Program-made: the position numbers and the translations under genes
The notes under the pieces: generated by a model
The model's input: only the letters and a program-made list of their open reading frames with translations
Told to the model about the DNA's origin: nothing
The model's database searches: none
From: Mesorhizobium sp. WSM4311
Lineage (GTDB): Bacteria > Pseudomonadota > Alphaproteobacteria > Rhizobiales > Rhizobiaceae
Direction: 5' to 3'
DNA length: 39,168 bases
Assembly: GCF_002295115.1 (NCBI RefSeq)
Contig: NZ_NSFV01000025.1
Coordinates: 1 to 39,168 of the forward strand
Shown: one piece after another, positions 24,197 through 31,369 of the stretch
Layout: every line of letters begins with the position of its first letter
How positions within the stretch are numbered: position 1 is the first letter of the stretch

Positions 24197-25381
24197 ATGA
24201 CCACCGCCGCGGCTGGCCCGACCGAAGTCGACGTAGCGATCATCGGCGCCGGAATGGCCGGCACCACCCTGGCAACGCTGTTGGCAAACGCCGGCCGCAA
24301 GGTGGCGCTGATCGATCCGCACCGCGTTCATCATGACGAGTTCCGGGCCGAGAAGATCGGCGCGGACCAAATGCAGCTGTTCGAGAAGCTCGGCATCGAC
24401 AAGATGGTCATGCCGCTCGTCACCCGGTTTACCGACATCGATGTCTTCCGCCTCGGTCAATTCTTCGCCCGCGAAAAGAAGTGGGAGTACGCATTTTCCT
24501 ATGGCAGGTTGATCAACGGCCTGCGCGACGCACTGCCGCCGCAAGTGCCGATCACCGTCGGCAAGGTGGCCGAGGTCTCGACCGGACCTGACCGGCAGCG
24601 GCTTGTGCTGGCCGACGGCGCCGTCATCGATGCCCGCCTGCTGGTGGTGGCCACCGGCCACAGCGAATCGGTGCGGCGCACCATCGGCGTCGAGCGCATC
24701 GAATTGTCGAAGGCGCATTCGCTGTCGATGGGATTCGACCTCGCTCTTGCGCGGCGTGACTGCGCCTTTGGGGCGATCACCTGCTACGGCAAGCGAGCCT
24801 CTGACCGTGTCGCCTATCTCACCGTCTTTCCCATCGGCGACAAGATGCGCGCCAACATGTTCGTCTATCGCACCGTCGCCGAACAATGGACGCGGGACTT
24901 CCGTGCCGATCCGCAGACAATGCTCCGCGAGCTCATGCCCGAGATCGCGGCGCAATGCAGTAACTTCGAGGTGGCGAGCCCGGTCGAGGTCAGGCAGGTC
25001 AGTCTGACCACGACACAAGGCCATCGCCGCGACGGGGTCGTCTTCATCGGCGACGCATTCAGCACGACATGCCCGACGCCCGGCGTCGGCATCGGGCGGG
25101 TCATGATCGATGTCGATCAGCTCCATTCCGTTCACATTCCGCGCTGGCTGGAGACACCGGGCATGGCGGCCGACAAGATCGGCGCTTTCTATGACGACCC
25201 GGTCAAGGTGGCCTCCGATAAGGCAGGCATGCGGGTAAGCTTCTACGCCAAGCAGATCACCACCGAGACCGGACTGGAATGGCGCGTGCGGCGCCTGCGC
25301 AACAACACGGCGCGTCAGCTGATGATCATCGGCCGCAAGATGCGCCATTTGGGACCGCGGCGGGAGCCCGGAATGGCGTGA
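24197..25381 (+). CDS. FAD-dependent oxidoreductase/monooxygenase
   Basis: A 394-residue flavoprotein of the PHBH/geranylgeranyl reductase fold. The Rossmann motif VAIIGAGMAGTTLATLLANA is at the N-terminus, an LLVVATGHSE strand lies mid-protein, and the second FAD motif GVVFIGDAFSTTCPTPGVGI is near residue 280-300. Enzymes of this fold hydroxylate, halogenate or reduce organic substrates with NAD(P)H. A good ribosome binding site (AAAGG, about 8 upstream) precedes the ATG at 24197. It follows the GINT1-like gene by 113 bases in the same direction and may be cotranscribed with it, but a polysaccharide role is not shown; a lipid or small-molecule substrate is equally possible. Confidence 0.82.
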   Translation: MTTAAAGPTEVDVAIIGAGMAGTTLATLLANAGRKVALIDPHRVHHDEFRAEKIGADQMQLFEKLGIDKMVMPLVTRFTDIDVFRLGQFFAREKKWEYAFSYGRLINGLRDALPPQVPITVGKVAEVSTGPDRQRLVLADGAVIDARLLVVATGHSESVRRTIGVERIELSKAHSLSMGFDLALARRDCAFGAITCYGKRASDRVAYLTVFPIGDKMRANMFVYRTVAEQWTRDFRADPQTMLRELMPEIAAQCSNFEVASPVEVRQVSLTTTQGHRRDGVVFIGDAFSTTCPTPGVGIGRVMIDVDQLHSVHIPRWLETPGMAADKIGAFYDDPVKVASDKAGMRVSFYAKQITTETGLEWRVRRLRNNTARQLMIIGRKMRHLGPRREPGMA

Positions 25382-25391
25382 GGGTCCTCCG

Positions 25392-25449
25392 CTTTCTCCC
25401 GCCATCGAAGGCAGAGGCGTCTTGCCTTCTGCTTTCCCTCGGGAGAAAG
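25392..25449. terminator. Nested inverted repeat between convergent genes
   Basis: CTTTCTCCC (25392-25400) pairs with GGGAGAAAG (25441-25449), and inside it GAAGGCA (25407-25413) pairs with TGCCTTC (25423-25429). It starts 11 bases after the FAD oxidoreductase stop and precedes the convergent epimerase gene end at 25621. It is probably a bidirectional terminator or a short intergenic repeat; the remaining ~170 bases hold nothing I recognise. Confidence 0.5.
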
Positions 25450-25620
25450 GGAAGCGCGCCGGCCTTGTGATCGCGGGCGCAGCAACTGGTAGCAAACGAG
25501 CGCTAAGAGGCCGAAGGGGGCTGTCCCGCCAGCCTCAAAGGCCTACAACGCGCGAATGCTTTGATGTTGTTGCTTGCATCCGCCGCCCTACGCGGCGGGC
25601 CACATAATCCGAGGAAACCC

Positions 25621-26475
25621 TCACCCCAATTGCAGCCCAGCCTTCCTCGCCGCCTCGCGCAGGAACGGCAGGCCGACACCGATCACATCGTCCGGGTTCT
25701 CCGCCACCGGCCGCCAGACGGCGAGCCCGCCGGCGATGTCGACATCGACATGATTCATGCTTTCGAGCGTGATGGCGCCGGAGTAGCCGATGTCAGCGAT
25801 AGCCTTCATGCAGGCCGCCCAGTCGAGCATGCCCCGTCCCGGCACGCCGCGATTGGCTTCCGAGACGTGGACATAGCCGAGATGGGGCGCCGCGGCCCTG
25901 AAGCCGGCCTCGAAACTCTCCTCCTCGATATGCATGTGATAGGTGTCAAGATGGATGAAGATGTTGTCGGCGCCGACGCGTTCGATGATGCGCGCGGCGT
26001 CGATGCCGCGGTTGATCAGATGCGTCTCGTAGCGGTTGCAGGGCTCGATGCCGAGCCTGAGCCCATGCGCCTTGGCGGCCTTGGCCGCGCGCACCAGGAA
26101 CCGGCACATGCCGTCGATCTCGCCTTCGGTTGGTGCCCGTCCCGACGTCTTGCCGATCGTGCCATAGGTGACGCCGCCAAGGGCGCTGCTGCCGACCGCC
26201 TGGCAGACGCCGAAGGCCGGTTCGAGAAAGGCCAAAGCCTCGTCCGGCCGCGCGCCAACATCGAGTGAAGCCGGCAGGCCAAGCGATGGAATAAGCTCGA
26301 CATTCCAGCGTTCGGCAAACGCGCGGGTGCGTCTGGTGTCGATCTCTTCGGGACGCAGCAACGGGATTTCGAGCAGGCCGATGCCGAGGCCCTTCAGCCG
26401 CTCCATCCGCGGCTCGATCAGGTCGAGGTCCCAGACCGGGGCGATGGCGAAGGTGTGCAGTCCAAAAGTGTTCAT
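25621..26475 (-). CDS. Sugar phosphate isomerase/epimerase (ketose 3-epimerase-like)
   Basis: A 284-residue TIM-barrel protein of the xylose-isomerase-like AP endonuclease 2 fold. It resembles D-tagatose/D-allulose 3-epimerases: GIEPCNRYETHLINR carries the first metal-binding glutamate, HLDTYHMHIEE the Asp/His, YVHVSEANRGVPGRG the next, and ITLESM the last glutamate, all in the expected order. These enzymes epimerise free or phosphorylated ketoses at C3 using Mn or Co. The ATG at 26475 has GAGGCTGAG directly upstream; the longer frame to 26568 looks unconserved. It follows the LacI regulator by 49 bases on the same strand. Confidence 0.85.
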   Translation of the reverse strand: MNTFGLHTFAIAPVWDLDLIEPRMERLKGLGIGLLEIPLLRPEEIDTRRTRAFAERWNVELIPSLGLPASLDVGARPDEALAFLEPAFGVCQAVGSSALGGVTYGTIGKTSGRAPTEGEIDGMCRFLVRAAKAAKAHGLRLGIEPCNRYETHLINRGIDAARIIERVGADNIFIHLDTYHMHIEEESFEAGFRAAAPHLGYVHVSEANRGVPGRGMLDWAACMKAIADIGYSGAITLESMNHVDVDIAGGLAVWRPVAENPDDVIGVGLPFLREAARKAGLQLG

Positions 26476-26524
26476 CTCAGCCTCTGTGATCGTGCGCGGT
26501 CGCGATGCTGTTGTCGCCGAGCGG

Positions 26525-27607
26525 CTATCGCGGGTTTGCGGAATGCGGGCCGTTGGCTGGCGAGCCAACGGATTCCCGCATCAGAACCTTGCAAGGTTCG
26601 AGCCGCGCCGTCGGCGGCCCCTCCTCGCCTTCGATCCGGGCAAACAGCGCCGCCATGGCGTGGCCGGCGATCTGGCGCACCGGCTGCACCACGGCGGCGA
26701 TGGCCGGCCATGTCACCTGCATCCATTCGGCATCGTCGAAGCCGACCAGCGAAATGTCGTTGGGGCAGTGCCAGCCGCGCCGCCGGAACTCCGACAGCGC
26801 CACCAGCGTGCCCTTGAGGAACAGCGAATAGACGGCCGTCGGCCGCTTGCCCCGGCCTTCGCCCCTGTCGAATTCGCCCTTGTCGAAATAGTCACGCAGC
26901 TGCGCCCTGAGCGGCTCGACATCGGTTTCGGCAAGCACGACATCAATGCGCACATCCGGCGCCAGGTGCAGCGCGGTGGTGCGAAACCCGTCGAGACGGG
27001 CGCGCACCGTCGCCGCCTGCTCGCCGAGGCCGACGACAAGGATGTGACGGTGGCCCTTGCCGATCAGTTCGCGCGCCACTTCGGCGCTGGCCGCGGCGCT
27101 GTCGGCCGACACCGTGTCGAAGGCATCGTCGCAGAGCACCCGGTCGATCAGCACGCCGGTCATGCCGTTGGCCTTCATGAAGGCGGCGGCCGGGCCGTGC
27201 TCGTTGCGCACCGGCGCCAGCACCACGCCGGCGACCCGCCAGTCGTGCATGCGGGCGAGGATTTCCGTTTCGCGCGCTTCGGATTCGCGGCTCGACGCCG
27301 CCACCAGCGTGTAGCCGCGCTGCTCGGCCATGCTCTCGAGCTGGGTGACCATCTGGCCGAAGAACTCGCTTTCGAATTCCGGCATGATGGCGCCGATGAT
27401 GCGGCGCTTGGCCCGGCGCATGTCGGAGGCCAGCGGATCGACGCGGTAACCAAGCTGTTCGATGGCGTCGAAGACGCGCTGCGCATTCTCGGGCTTCACC
27501 GTGGTGACGCCGGCCATGACCTTGGAGACGGTGGCCGCCGACACGCCGGCGCGGCTGGCCACGTCGTGGATCGACGCACGCCGTTGCTGGTCCTGCCTGT
27601 GCGCCAT
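26525..27607 (-). CDS. LacI-family transcriptional regulator
   Basis: A 360-residue LacI/GalR-type repressor. Residues ~11-60 are the DNA-binding domain (ASIHDVASRAGVSAATVSKV then MAGVTTVKPE) with its hinge helix, and the rest is a periplasmic-binding-like sugar sensor (RRIIGAIMPEFESEFFGQMV, VLIDRVLCDDAF, SLVGFDDAEWMQVTWPAIAA). The effector is unknown; the neighbouring epimerase suggests a ketose or sugar acid. Paired palindrome-like sites in the divergent region to its right are likely operators. It is probably cotranscribed with the epimerase gene. Confidence 0.92.
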   Translation of the reverse strand: MAHRQDQQRRASIHDVASRAGVSAATVSKVMAGVTTVKPENAQRVFDAIEQLGYRVDPLASDMRRAKRRIIGAIMPEFESEFFGQMVTQLESMAEQRGYTLVAASSRESEARETEILARMHDWRVAGVVLAPVRNEHGPAAAFMKANGMTGVLIDRVLCDDAFDTVSADSAAASAEVARELIGKGHRHILVVGLGEQAATVRARLDGFRTTALHLAPDVRIDVVLAETDVEPLRAQLRDYFDKGEFDRGEGRGKRPTAVYSLFLKGTLVALSEFRRRGWHCPNDISLVGFDDAEWMQVTWPAIAAVVQPVRQIAGHAMAALFARIEGEEGPPTARLEPCKVLMRESVGSPANGPHSANPR

Positions 27608-27662
27608 TGCTCCTCCTCCCGAGGCGCGGACAGAGGCATTTCTGTCCGCTGGAGAAACGAGT

Positions 27663-27694
27663 AAATCGATTTTTCTCGGTTGTAAATCGGTTCA
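27663..27694. promoter_or_regulatory. Paired LacI-type operator candidates
   Basis: AAATCGATTT (27663-27672) is a perfect palindrome centred on CG, as LacI-family sites are. A second, looser copy TGTAAATCGGTTCA (27681-27694) is centred 21 bp away, two helical turns. Both copies are preceded by GT(A). They lie between the lacI-type gene and the divergent dehydrogenase and could silence both directions. Confidence 0.5.
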
Positions 27695-27805
27695 TCGGCG
27701 GTATTTTAGCGGAAGGCCACATCCCAAAATATAAAACGGCTTTGGGACACCGACTTGGGCAAAGCAAGAATGCGCGGCGTCGGGACCGCGTCGGGAGGAA
27801 TCGTC

Positions 27806-28837
27806 GTGCCAAACAAGGATTTGCCGCTGGTGATCAGCGCGCCGGAACCGCGCTCGCTGGAGCTGATCTTCACGCCGCCACAACTGGCGCGCTTTCGGGC
27901 GAAATACCGCATCGTCGAAACCACGGCCGAAGACGTCGCCAAACTGCCGGTCGACGTGCTGGCGCAGGCCCGCTATATCGTCGGCCAGCCGCCGATCTCT
28001 TCCGAGACGCTGGGGCGGATGACGGCGCTGCGCTGCGTCTTCAATGTCGAATCCAACCTCCTCGACAACATGCCTTACGAGACGCTGTTCGTGCGCGGCA
28101 TCCATGTCGTCACCACCGGTCTGGTCTTCGCCGAGCCGGTGGCCGAGCTTGGCCTTGCCATGGCGCTCAACCTTGCCCGCGACATCGTCGATGCCGACCT
28201 CGCCTTCCGCCGCGGCGAGGAGTTGTGGGGCGGCCACGGCAATCAGACGGCGCGGCTGCTCTCCGGCGCCAATATCGGCATCATCGGCTTCGGCGATCTC
28301 GGCCGCGCGCTGAACCGGCTGCTGACGGGTTTCCGCACCCGCACCAAAGTCTTCGATCCCTGGCTGCCGCCGTCGATCCTGATTGACAACGGCGTCGAGC
28401 CGGCCTCGCTGGACGAGGTGCTGACATCGAGCGACTTCGTCTTCGTCGTTGCCTCGGTGACCTCCGAGAACCAGGGCTTTCTCGGCGCGGACGCTTTCGC
28501 CAGCATGCGCAAGGGCGCCGCCTTCATCCTGCTCAGCCGCGCCGGCGTCGTCGATTTCCCCGCCTTGATGGCGGCGGTGAAGAGCGGCCACATCGTCGCC
28601 GCCAGCGACGTCTTCCCGGAAGAGCCGCTGGCGAGCGACCATCCGGTCCGCACCCTGCCCGGCTTCCTGCGCTCGGCCCACCGCGCCGGCGCGCTCGACA
28701 TCGCCTTCAAGCGCATGGGCGACATGGTGCTGGAGGACATGGACCTGATCGACCGCGGCCTGCCGCCGCTGCGCTCCAAGCGCGCCGAGCGCGAAACGGT
28801 CTCGCGCATGCGCTCCAAGCCGGTGGACCGGAACTGA
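27806..28837 (+). CDS. D-isomer-specific 2-hydroxyacid dehydrogenase
   Basis: A 343-residue NAD(P)-dependent dehydrogenase. The C-terminal nucleotide-binding domain has GANIGIIGFGDLGRALNRLL (GxGxxG), a DPW strand end for cofactor choice, FILLSRAGVVDFPALMAAVK and AASDVFPEEPLASDHP with the catalytic glutamate; the histidine pair is in LRSAHRAGALD. It reduces a 2-keto acid or oxidises a D-2-hydroxy acid. I place the start at the GTG 27806, which has GGGAGGAA five bases upstream; a TTG at 27755 or ATG at 27770 would add residues without a ribosome binding site. Divergent from the LacI gene, with shared operators. Confidence 0.85.
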   Translation: MPNKDLPLVISAPEPRSLELIFTPPQLARFRAKYRIVETTAEDVAKLPVDVLAQARYIVGQPPISSETLGRMTALRCVFNVESNLLDNMPYETLFVRGIHVVTTGLVFAEPVAELGLAMALNLARDIVDADLAFRRGEELWGGHGNQTARLLSGANIGIIGFGDLGRALNRLLTGFRTRTKVFDPWLPPSILIDNGVEPASLDEVLTSSDFVFVVASVTSENQGFLGADAFASMRKGAAFILLSRAGVVDFPALMAAVKSGHIVAASDVFPEEPLASDHPVRTLPGFLRSAHRAGALDIAFKRMGDMVLEDMDLIDRGLPPLRSKRAERETVSRMRSKPVDRN

Positions 28838-28982
28838 CGGGGCGGGCACACCCGCTTGGTGGCGGGAGATTTGACTGATCCGGAAAGCCCACAGGCCGAC
28901 GCGCGTCTCGTCGTGATGGAACAATCGTCCCCCTGACAGGTTTTGCAATAGGCCGGGCGGTGGGACGCCCGACCTACTCCAG

Positions 28983-29017
28983 AAGGCCCGTCACGATTCG
29001 CGTCGGTGGCGGGCCTT
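28983..29017 (+). terminator. Rho-independent terminator
   Basis: AAGGCCCGTCAC at 28983-28994 pairs with the complement at 29006-29017 (12 bp with one G-T), closing an 11-base loop and followed by TTTTCGTTTT-type T-rich sequence. It lies about 145 bases after the dehydrogenase stop and before the CsbD promoter. A shorter GCGGG/CCCGC hairpin sits at 28842-28855. Confidence 0.75.
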
Positions 29018-29046
29018 TTCGTTTTGCTGCGCACTCCATGGCATGA

Positions 29047-29071
29047 GGAACCTTCGCAACAAAGCGACGTT
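29047..29071 (+). promoter_or_regulatory. EcfG (general stress sigma) promoter of the CsbD gene
   Basis: GGAAC at 29047-29051 and CGTT at 29068-29071 with exactly 16 bases between match the EcfG consensus GGAAC-N16/17-CGTT of alphaproteobacteria without mismatch. Start near 29078, about 37 bases before the ATG. Confidence 0.75.
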
Positions 29072-29114
29072 GGTCCTCGCCGGTCAGGCAGCAATTCGCA
29101 AAAAGGAACATTCC

Positions 29115-29330
29115 ATGGGAAGCACAAGTGACAAGGCCTCTGGTCTCGCCAATCAGGCCGTAGGCAAGGCCAAGGAAGGCGTCGGCAAGGCGATCGGCAA
29201 TGACCGCCTGCGCGCCGAAGGCACCGCACAGGAGGCCAAGGGTAAAGTCCAAAAGGCTGTCGGCGACGCCAAGTCCGCCGTCAAGGACGCGACCAACAAG
29301 ACGGCCGCCGCCATCAACAAGAACCTCTAA
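29115..29330 (+). CDS. CsbD-family stress protein
   Basis: A 71-residue, highly charged, all-helical protein: MGSTSDKASGLANQAVGKAK, then GVGKAIGNDRLRAEGTAQEA and a Lys/Ala-rich tail. This is the CsbD fold found in sigma-B or general-stress regulons; its biochemical role is not known. The ATG at 29115 is preceded by AAGGA with 7-base spacing; the longer frame from 29043 has no support. An EcfG-type promoter lies just upstream, which fits stress induction, and hairpins follow the stop codon. Confidence 0.92.
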   Translation: MGSTSDKASGLANQAVGKAKEGVGKAIGNDRLRAEGTAQEAKGKVQKAVGDAKSAVKDATNKTAAAINKNL

Positions 29331-29383
29331 GGTTCTTCGCTTTTCCAAAGACAATTGGAGGCCGCCGTTCGAACCGGCGGCCT
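29319..29383 (+). terminator. Two hairpins ending the CsbD transcript
   Basis: AAGAACC/GGTTCTT (29319-29325 with 29331-29337) spans the CsbD stop codon and is followed by CGCTTTT. A stronger perfect 9-bp stem AGGCCGCCG/CGGCGGCCT (29359-29367 with 29375-29383) follows, with a weak T-rich tail. One or both should end the transcript. Confidence 0.55.
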
Positions 29384-29398
29384 ATTCATTTGCGGCCG

Positions 29399-29551
29399 GA
29401 TATCGCGCCCTACCACAATCGCCAGGTCGCGGTTCTTCAGCCCGCGGACTGGGCGGCGTGGATCAACCTGGCAAAGCCGGGAGCCGAACTGTTGCGTCCA
29501 CTTCCGGCTGGAGCGCTTCTGGTGGAGACCGTGTGCCCCGAAAGTGCGTAA
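29399..29551 (+). pseudogene. Decayed C-terminal fragment of an SRAP (YedK/HMCES-like) gene
   Basis: In the plus frame from 29399 the sequence reads DIAPYHNRQVAVLQPADWAA, then WINLAKPGAELLRPLPAGAL and LVETVCPESA before a TAA at 29549-29551. This is the usual ending of SRAP-domain proteins, which form a covalent DNA-protein link at abasic sites in single-stranded DNA: the conserved xPxHxRMPVVLxPxDWxxWL block and the ExLRPLPAGxL tail. There is no start codon or N-terminal half, including no catalytic Cys2 or upstream body; the CsbD terminator abuts the 5' side. About 50 codons remain with no frameshift. Called from memory of the family pattern. Confidence 0.55.
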
Positions 29552-29579
29552 CCGCCCGCAAAGCGAAGGCCGGCAAAGT

Positions 29580-29774
29580 CTACTTGCGCACGATCCAGTC
29601 CAGAATGTCCGGATCGATATCGTCAAGCCCGGTCAATTCACGCGCCAGCAGCTTGGCGTGCATGCGCCATTCGCGTTCCGCGATGCGATTTTCCACGACC
29701 GATTTTCGGAAGGCGCCGCGAAGGATCTCGCAGTCCAAGGCGGTTACCCTACTGTCTGAGTGGACCTCAGCCAT
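29580..29774 (-). CDS. Small protein of unknown function
   Basis: A 64-residue acidic protein: MAEVHSDSRVTALDCEILRG, then FRKSVVENRIAEREWRMHAK and TGLDDIDPDILDWIVRK. Helical, soluble, with a conserved-looking ending (DPDILDWIVRK) similar to small hypothetical proteins I associate with rhizobia. The start at 29774 has GGAG six bases upstream; a longer frame to 29819 is less likely. Its position among stress-type genes is suggestive only. Confidence 0.6.
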   Translation of the reverse strand: MAEVHSDSRVTALDCEILRGAFRKSVVENRIAEREWRMHAKLLARELTGLDDIDPDILDWIVRK

Positions 29775-29994
29775 TTCAGTCTCCGCGTCGAGGGCGGGAG
29801 CACCTGAGTTGGCTACCAAGCATCCGTATGCCGTGTAGAACGGACGACGCCGTAAGCCTACGCTTTCCTATAGAAATAGCGAGTCGAATCGCGGCGCGCC
29901 TGGCTTGGCCACCCCTTCAGATTTGATGTTGAAAACGGCTTCGGACGAGCGTTATAAAAATCGACGTTCCCCATTGCTTTCTAGGGAGGTTGCG

Positions 29995-30186
29995 ATGGAT
30001 AACGCAATGCCGAACGGCAAGGTTTGCCCTTGTGTGGAAGTGGTCGAGGCCTGCGGCGAATGGTTCGTCCGCGTGGTCGAGGAAGACCAGGACCTAACCC
30101 GATCTTTTGATATTGAATCCTCTGCCTTGGCCTTCGCGGAAGGCCAGAGGATGCGCTTGGGCCTTGCCGACTTCATACGGCTTTAG
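29995..30186 (+). CDS. Small protein of unknown function
   Basis: A 63-residue protein: MDNAMPNGKVCPCVEVVEAC, then GEWFVRVVEEDQDLTRSFDI and a helical end EGQRMRLGLADFIRL. The strand-strand-helix layout (VEVVE, EWFVRVVEE, SFDIESSALAFAEGQ) looks like a small folded domain related to DUF2188-type proteins, but that link is weak. A strong ribosome binding site, GGGAGG with about 5 bases spacing, supports the start at 29995; the longer frame to 29905 is AT-rich, non-coding-looking sequence. Its 3' end overlaps the convergent DUF3606 gene by 14 bases. Confidence 0.7.
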   Translation: MDNAMPNGKVCPCVEVVEACGEWFVRVVEEDQDLTRSFDIESSALAFAEGQRMRLGLADFIRL

Positions 30187-30355
30187 GACCCTTCGGCTTC
30201 AATATCCGCGCTTCGCGCAACAGCGATGTCCAATTGTTCGGCCCGAGAAAGGCGACAAGCTCGCGGGCCTGCGCGTCGGTGATTCCGGTTTTGTCGACCA
30301 AACGGCGAACAACCTCGTCCGTCGCGGCAGGTGGTTTCTCTTGCTTGTCCGTCAT
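30173..30355 (-). CDS. DUF3606 domain-containing protein
   Basis: A 60-residue protein starting MTDKQEKPPAATDEVVRRLV and continuing with KTGITDAQARELVAFLGPNN, which is the DUF3606 signature (a short helical domain of unknown function, often small stress-induced proteins in rhizobia), ending ARILKPKGPKAV. The ATG at 30355 sits about 20 bases behind a perfect EcfG-type promoter, so general-stress control is likely. The 3' end overlaps the convergent small gene. The same frame remains open to 31012 as a shadow of the HTH gene. Confidence 0.85.
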   Translation of the reverse strand: MTDKQEKPPAATDEVVRRLVDKTGITDAQARELVAFLGPNNWTSLLREARILKPKGPKAV

Positions 30356-30381
30356 TTTCGGATGTCCCTTCCGTGCGCCCC

Positions 30382-30407
30382 AACGGCCGGCCGCACGCAA
30401 TGGTTCC
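30382..30407 (-). promoter_or_regulatory. EcfG (general stress sigma) promoter of the DUF3606 gene
   Basis: Read on the minus strand, GGAAC (30407-30403) and CGTT (30385-30382) are separated by exactly 17 bases, a perfect match to GGAAC-N16/17-CGTT. The expected start lies near 30376, about 20 bases before the ATG. Confidence 0.75.
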
Positions 30408-30556
30408 TGACCTGAATAAGGATTATCCCGTTGCTCCGCGCCGCCGCGCACTATTGGCCCAAGGTCCCATTCGCGGCGCCGCGATGTTGTGCGAGATTGT
30501 CGCAATATAAGCGATTGCTTGAATAATGGTTCGAACGGCTGTCGAGGGGCGGTGTC

Positions 30557-31300
30557 GTGCCAATTCGCAGGAATCTTGCCGCGAATCTGCGACGGCTGGT
30601 CAGCAGCCATGCGTCGGTGGCAGCGGTATGCCGCGGATTGAACATGAACCGCACGCAGTTCGAGCGCTATCTGCAAGGCAAGAGCGTGCCCAACCGGGCC
30701 ACGGCCAGGCTGATCTGCGCCTATTTCCGCATCGACGAGGATGAATTGTACCGCGCGCCGGAAGTGCCCGCGCCTGGACACAAAGCCCTGTTGCCAATCC
30801 ACCAGGCGCTCTACGAGAACATGGTGCGCGGCCCGGCTCCGGCCATCGCCGGCGGCACCTACTTCACCTACTTCATGGTTCCGGACCGTCCCGACCTTGT
30901 CATGCGGTCGGTCACCTTCGTGCGGCGCGAGGCCGAGCTGGTGACCTTCAGGCGCGTCACCCGCTGGGCCGAGGGCCTCCGCCGGAGCGGAGCGCGGGCG
31001 CCGGGCTGGCACTATGGCGTGGCGATCTCGCAGCTGAACTGGATCTATTTCGCCGGCATCAACCGCCGCCAGACCGGCGAGCCATCCATCGTTGCCGTGC
31101 AGTGGGCGCCGTTCTCGGAGCCGGTCCTGGTCGGCAACGCCTTCGTCCTGACCGGAACGAGGCCGGTCTGCGTAAAGGTCATCATGCGCCGGGAGGTCGG
31201 CAGGATCGGCCTGAGGCAGGCACTGCGGATGACCGGGCTCGTCAGCCTCGATGACCCGCGCCTCGACCAGCTTGTGGCCAGCCTTGTGCGCGAAGGCTAG
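30557..31300 (+). CDS. XRE-type helix-turn-helix transcriptional regulator
   Basis: A 247-residue regulator. The N-terminal ~65 residues form an XRE-like domain (NLRRLVSSHASVAAVCRGLN then MNRTQFERYLQGKSVPNRAT with the recognition helix). The remaining ~180 residues are a sensor domain with a mixed strand/helix pattern (GGTYFTYFMVPDRPDLVMRS, HYGVAISQLNWIYFAGINRR, EPVLVGNAFVLTGTRPVCVK) for which I know no ligand. The start is GTG at 30557 with GAGGGGCGG upstream. It is 69 bases ahead of the GntR gene on the same strand, so they may be one transcript. Confidence 0.8.
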   Translation: MPIRRNLAANLRRLVSSHASVAAVCRGLNMNRTQFERYLQGKSVPNRATARLICAYFRIDEDELYRAPEVPAPGHKALLPIHQALYENMVRGPAPAIAGGTYFTYFMVPDRPDLVMRSVTFVRREAELVTFRRVTRWAEGLRRSGARAPGWHYGVAISQLNWIYFAGINRRQTGEPSIVAVQWAPFSEPVLVGNAFVLTGTRPVCVKVIMRREVGRIGLRQALRMTGLVSLDDPRLDQLVASLVREG

Positions 31301-31322
31301 AGTGCCGTCCGAACCAACGGAC

Positions 31323-31358
31323 GTTGACCCGGGTCAACGGACGTTGACCCGGGTCAAC
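31323..31358. promoter_or_regulatory. Two identical 16-bp palindromes ahead of the GntR gene
   Basis: GTTGACCCGGGTCAAC occurs at 31323-31338 and again at 31343-31358, a perfect palindrome repeated with 20-bp centre spacing, and the flanking ACGGAC is repeated as well. The second copy ends 11 bases before the GntR ATG. Most likely an autoregulatory operator of the GntR protein. Confidence 0.75.
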
Positions 31359-31369
31359 AGGGATTCGCG

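Noticed and set aside
28951..28974. CGGGCG/CGCCCG hairpin as a possible riboswitch or small RNA
   Set aside because: A short stem without T-tract or any known riboswitch layout; the stronger terminator just after it explains the region.
29355..29759. A 134-codon plus-strand ORF overlapping the SRAP-like remnant and the small minus gene
   Set aside because: It is in a different frame from the SRAP-like reading, and its own translation shows no family pattern.
30173..31012. A 279-codon minus-strand frame ending in the DUF3606 domain
   Set aside because: Only the last 60 codons have a family pattern; the ATG at 30355 sits right behind an EcfG promoter, and the upstream part is a shadow of the plus-strand HTH gene.
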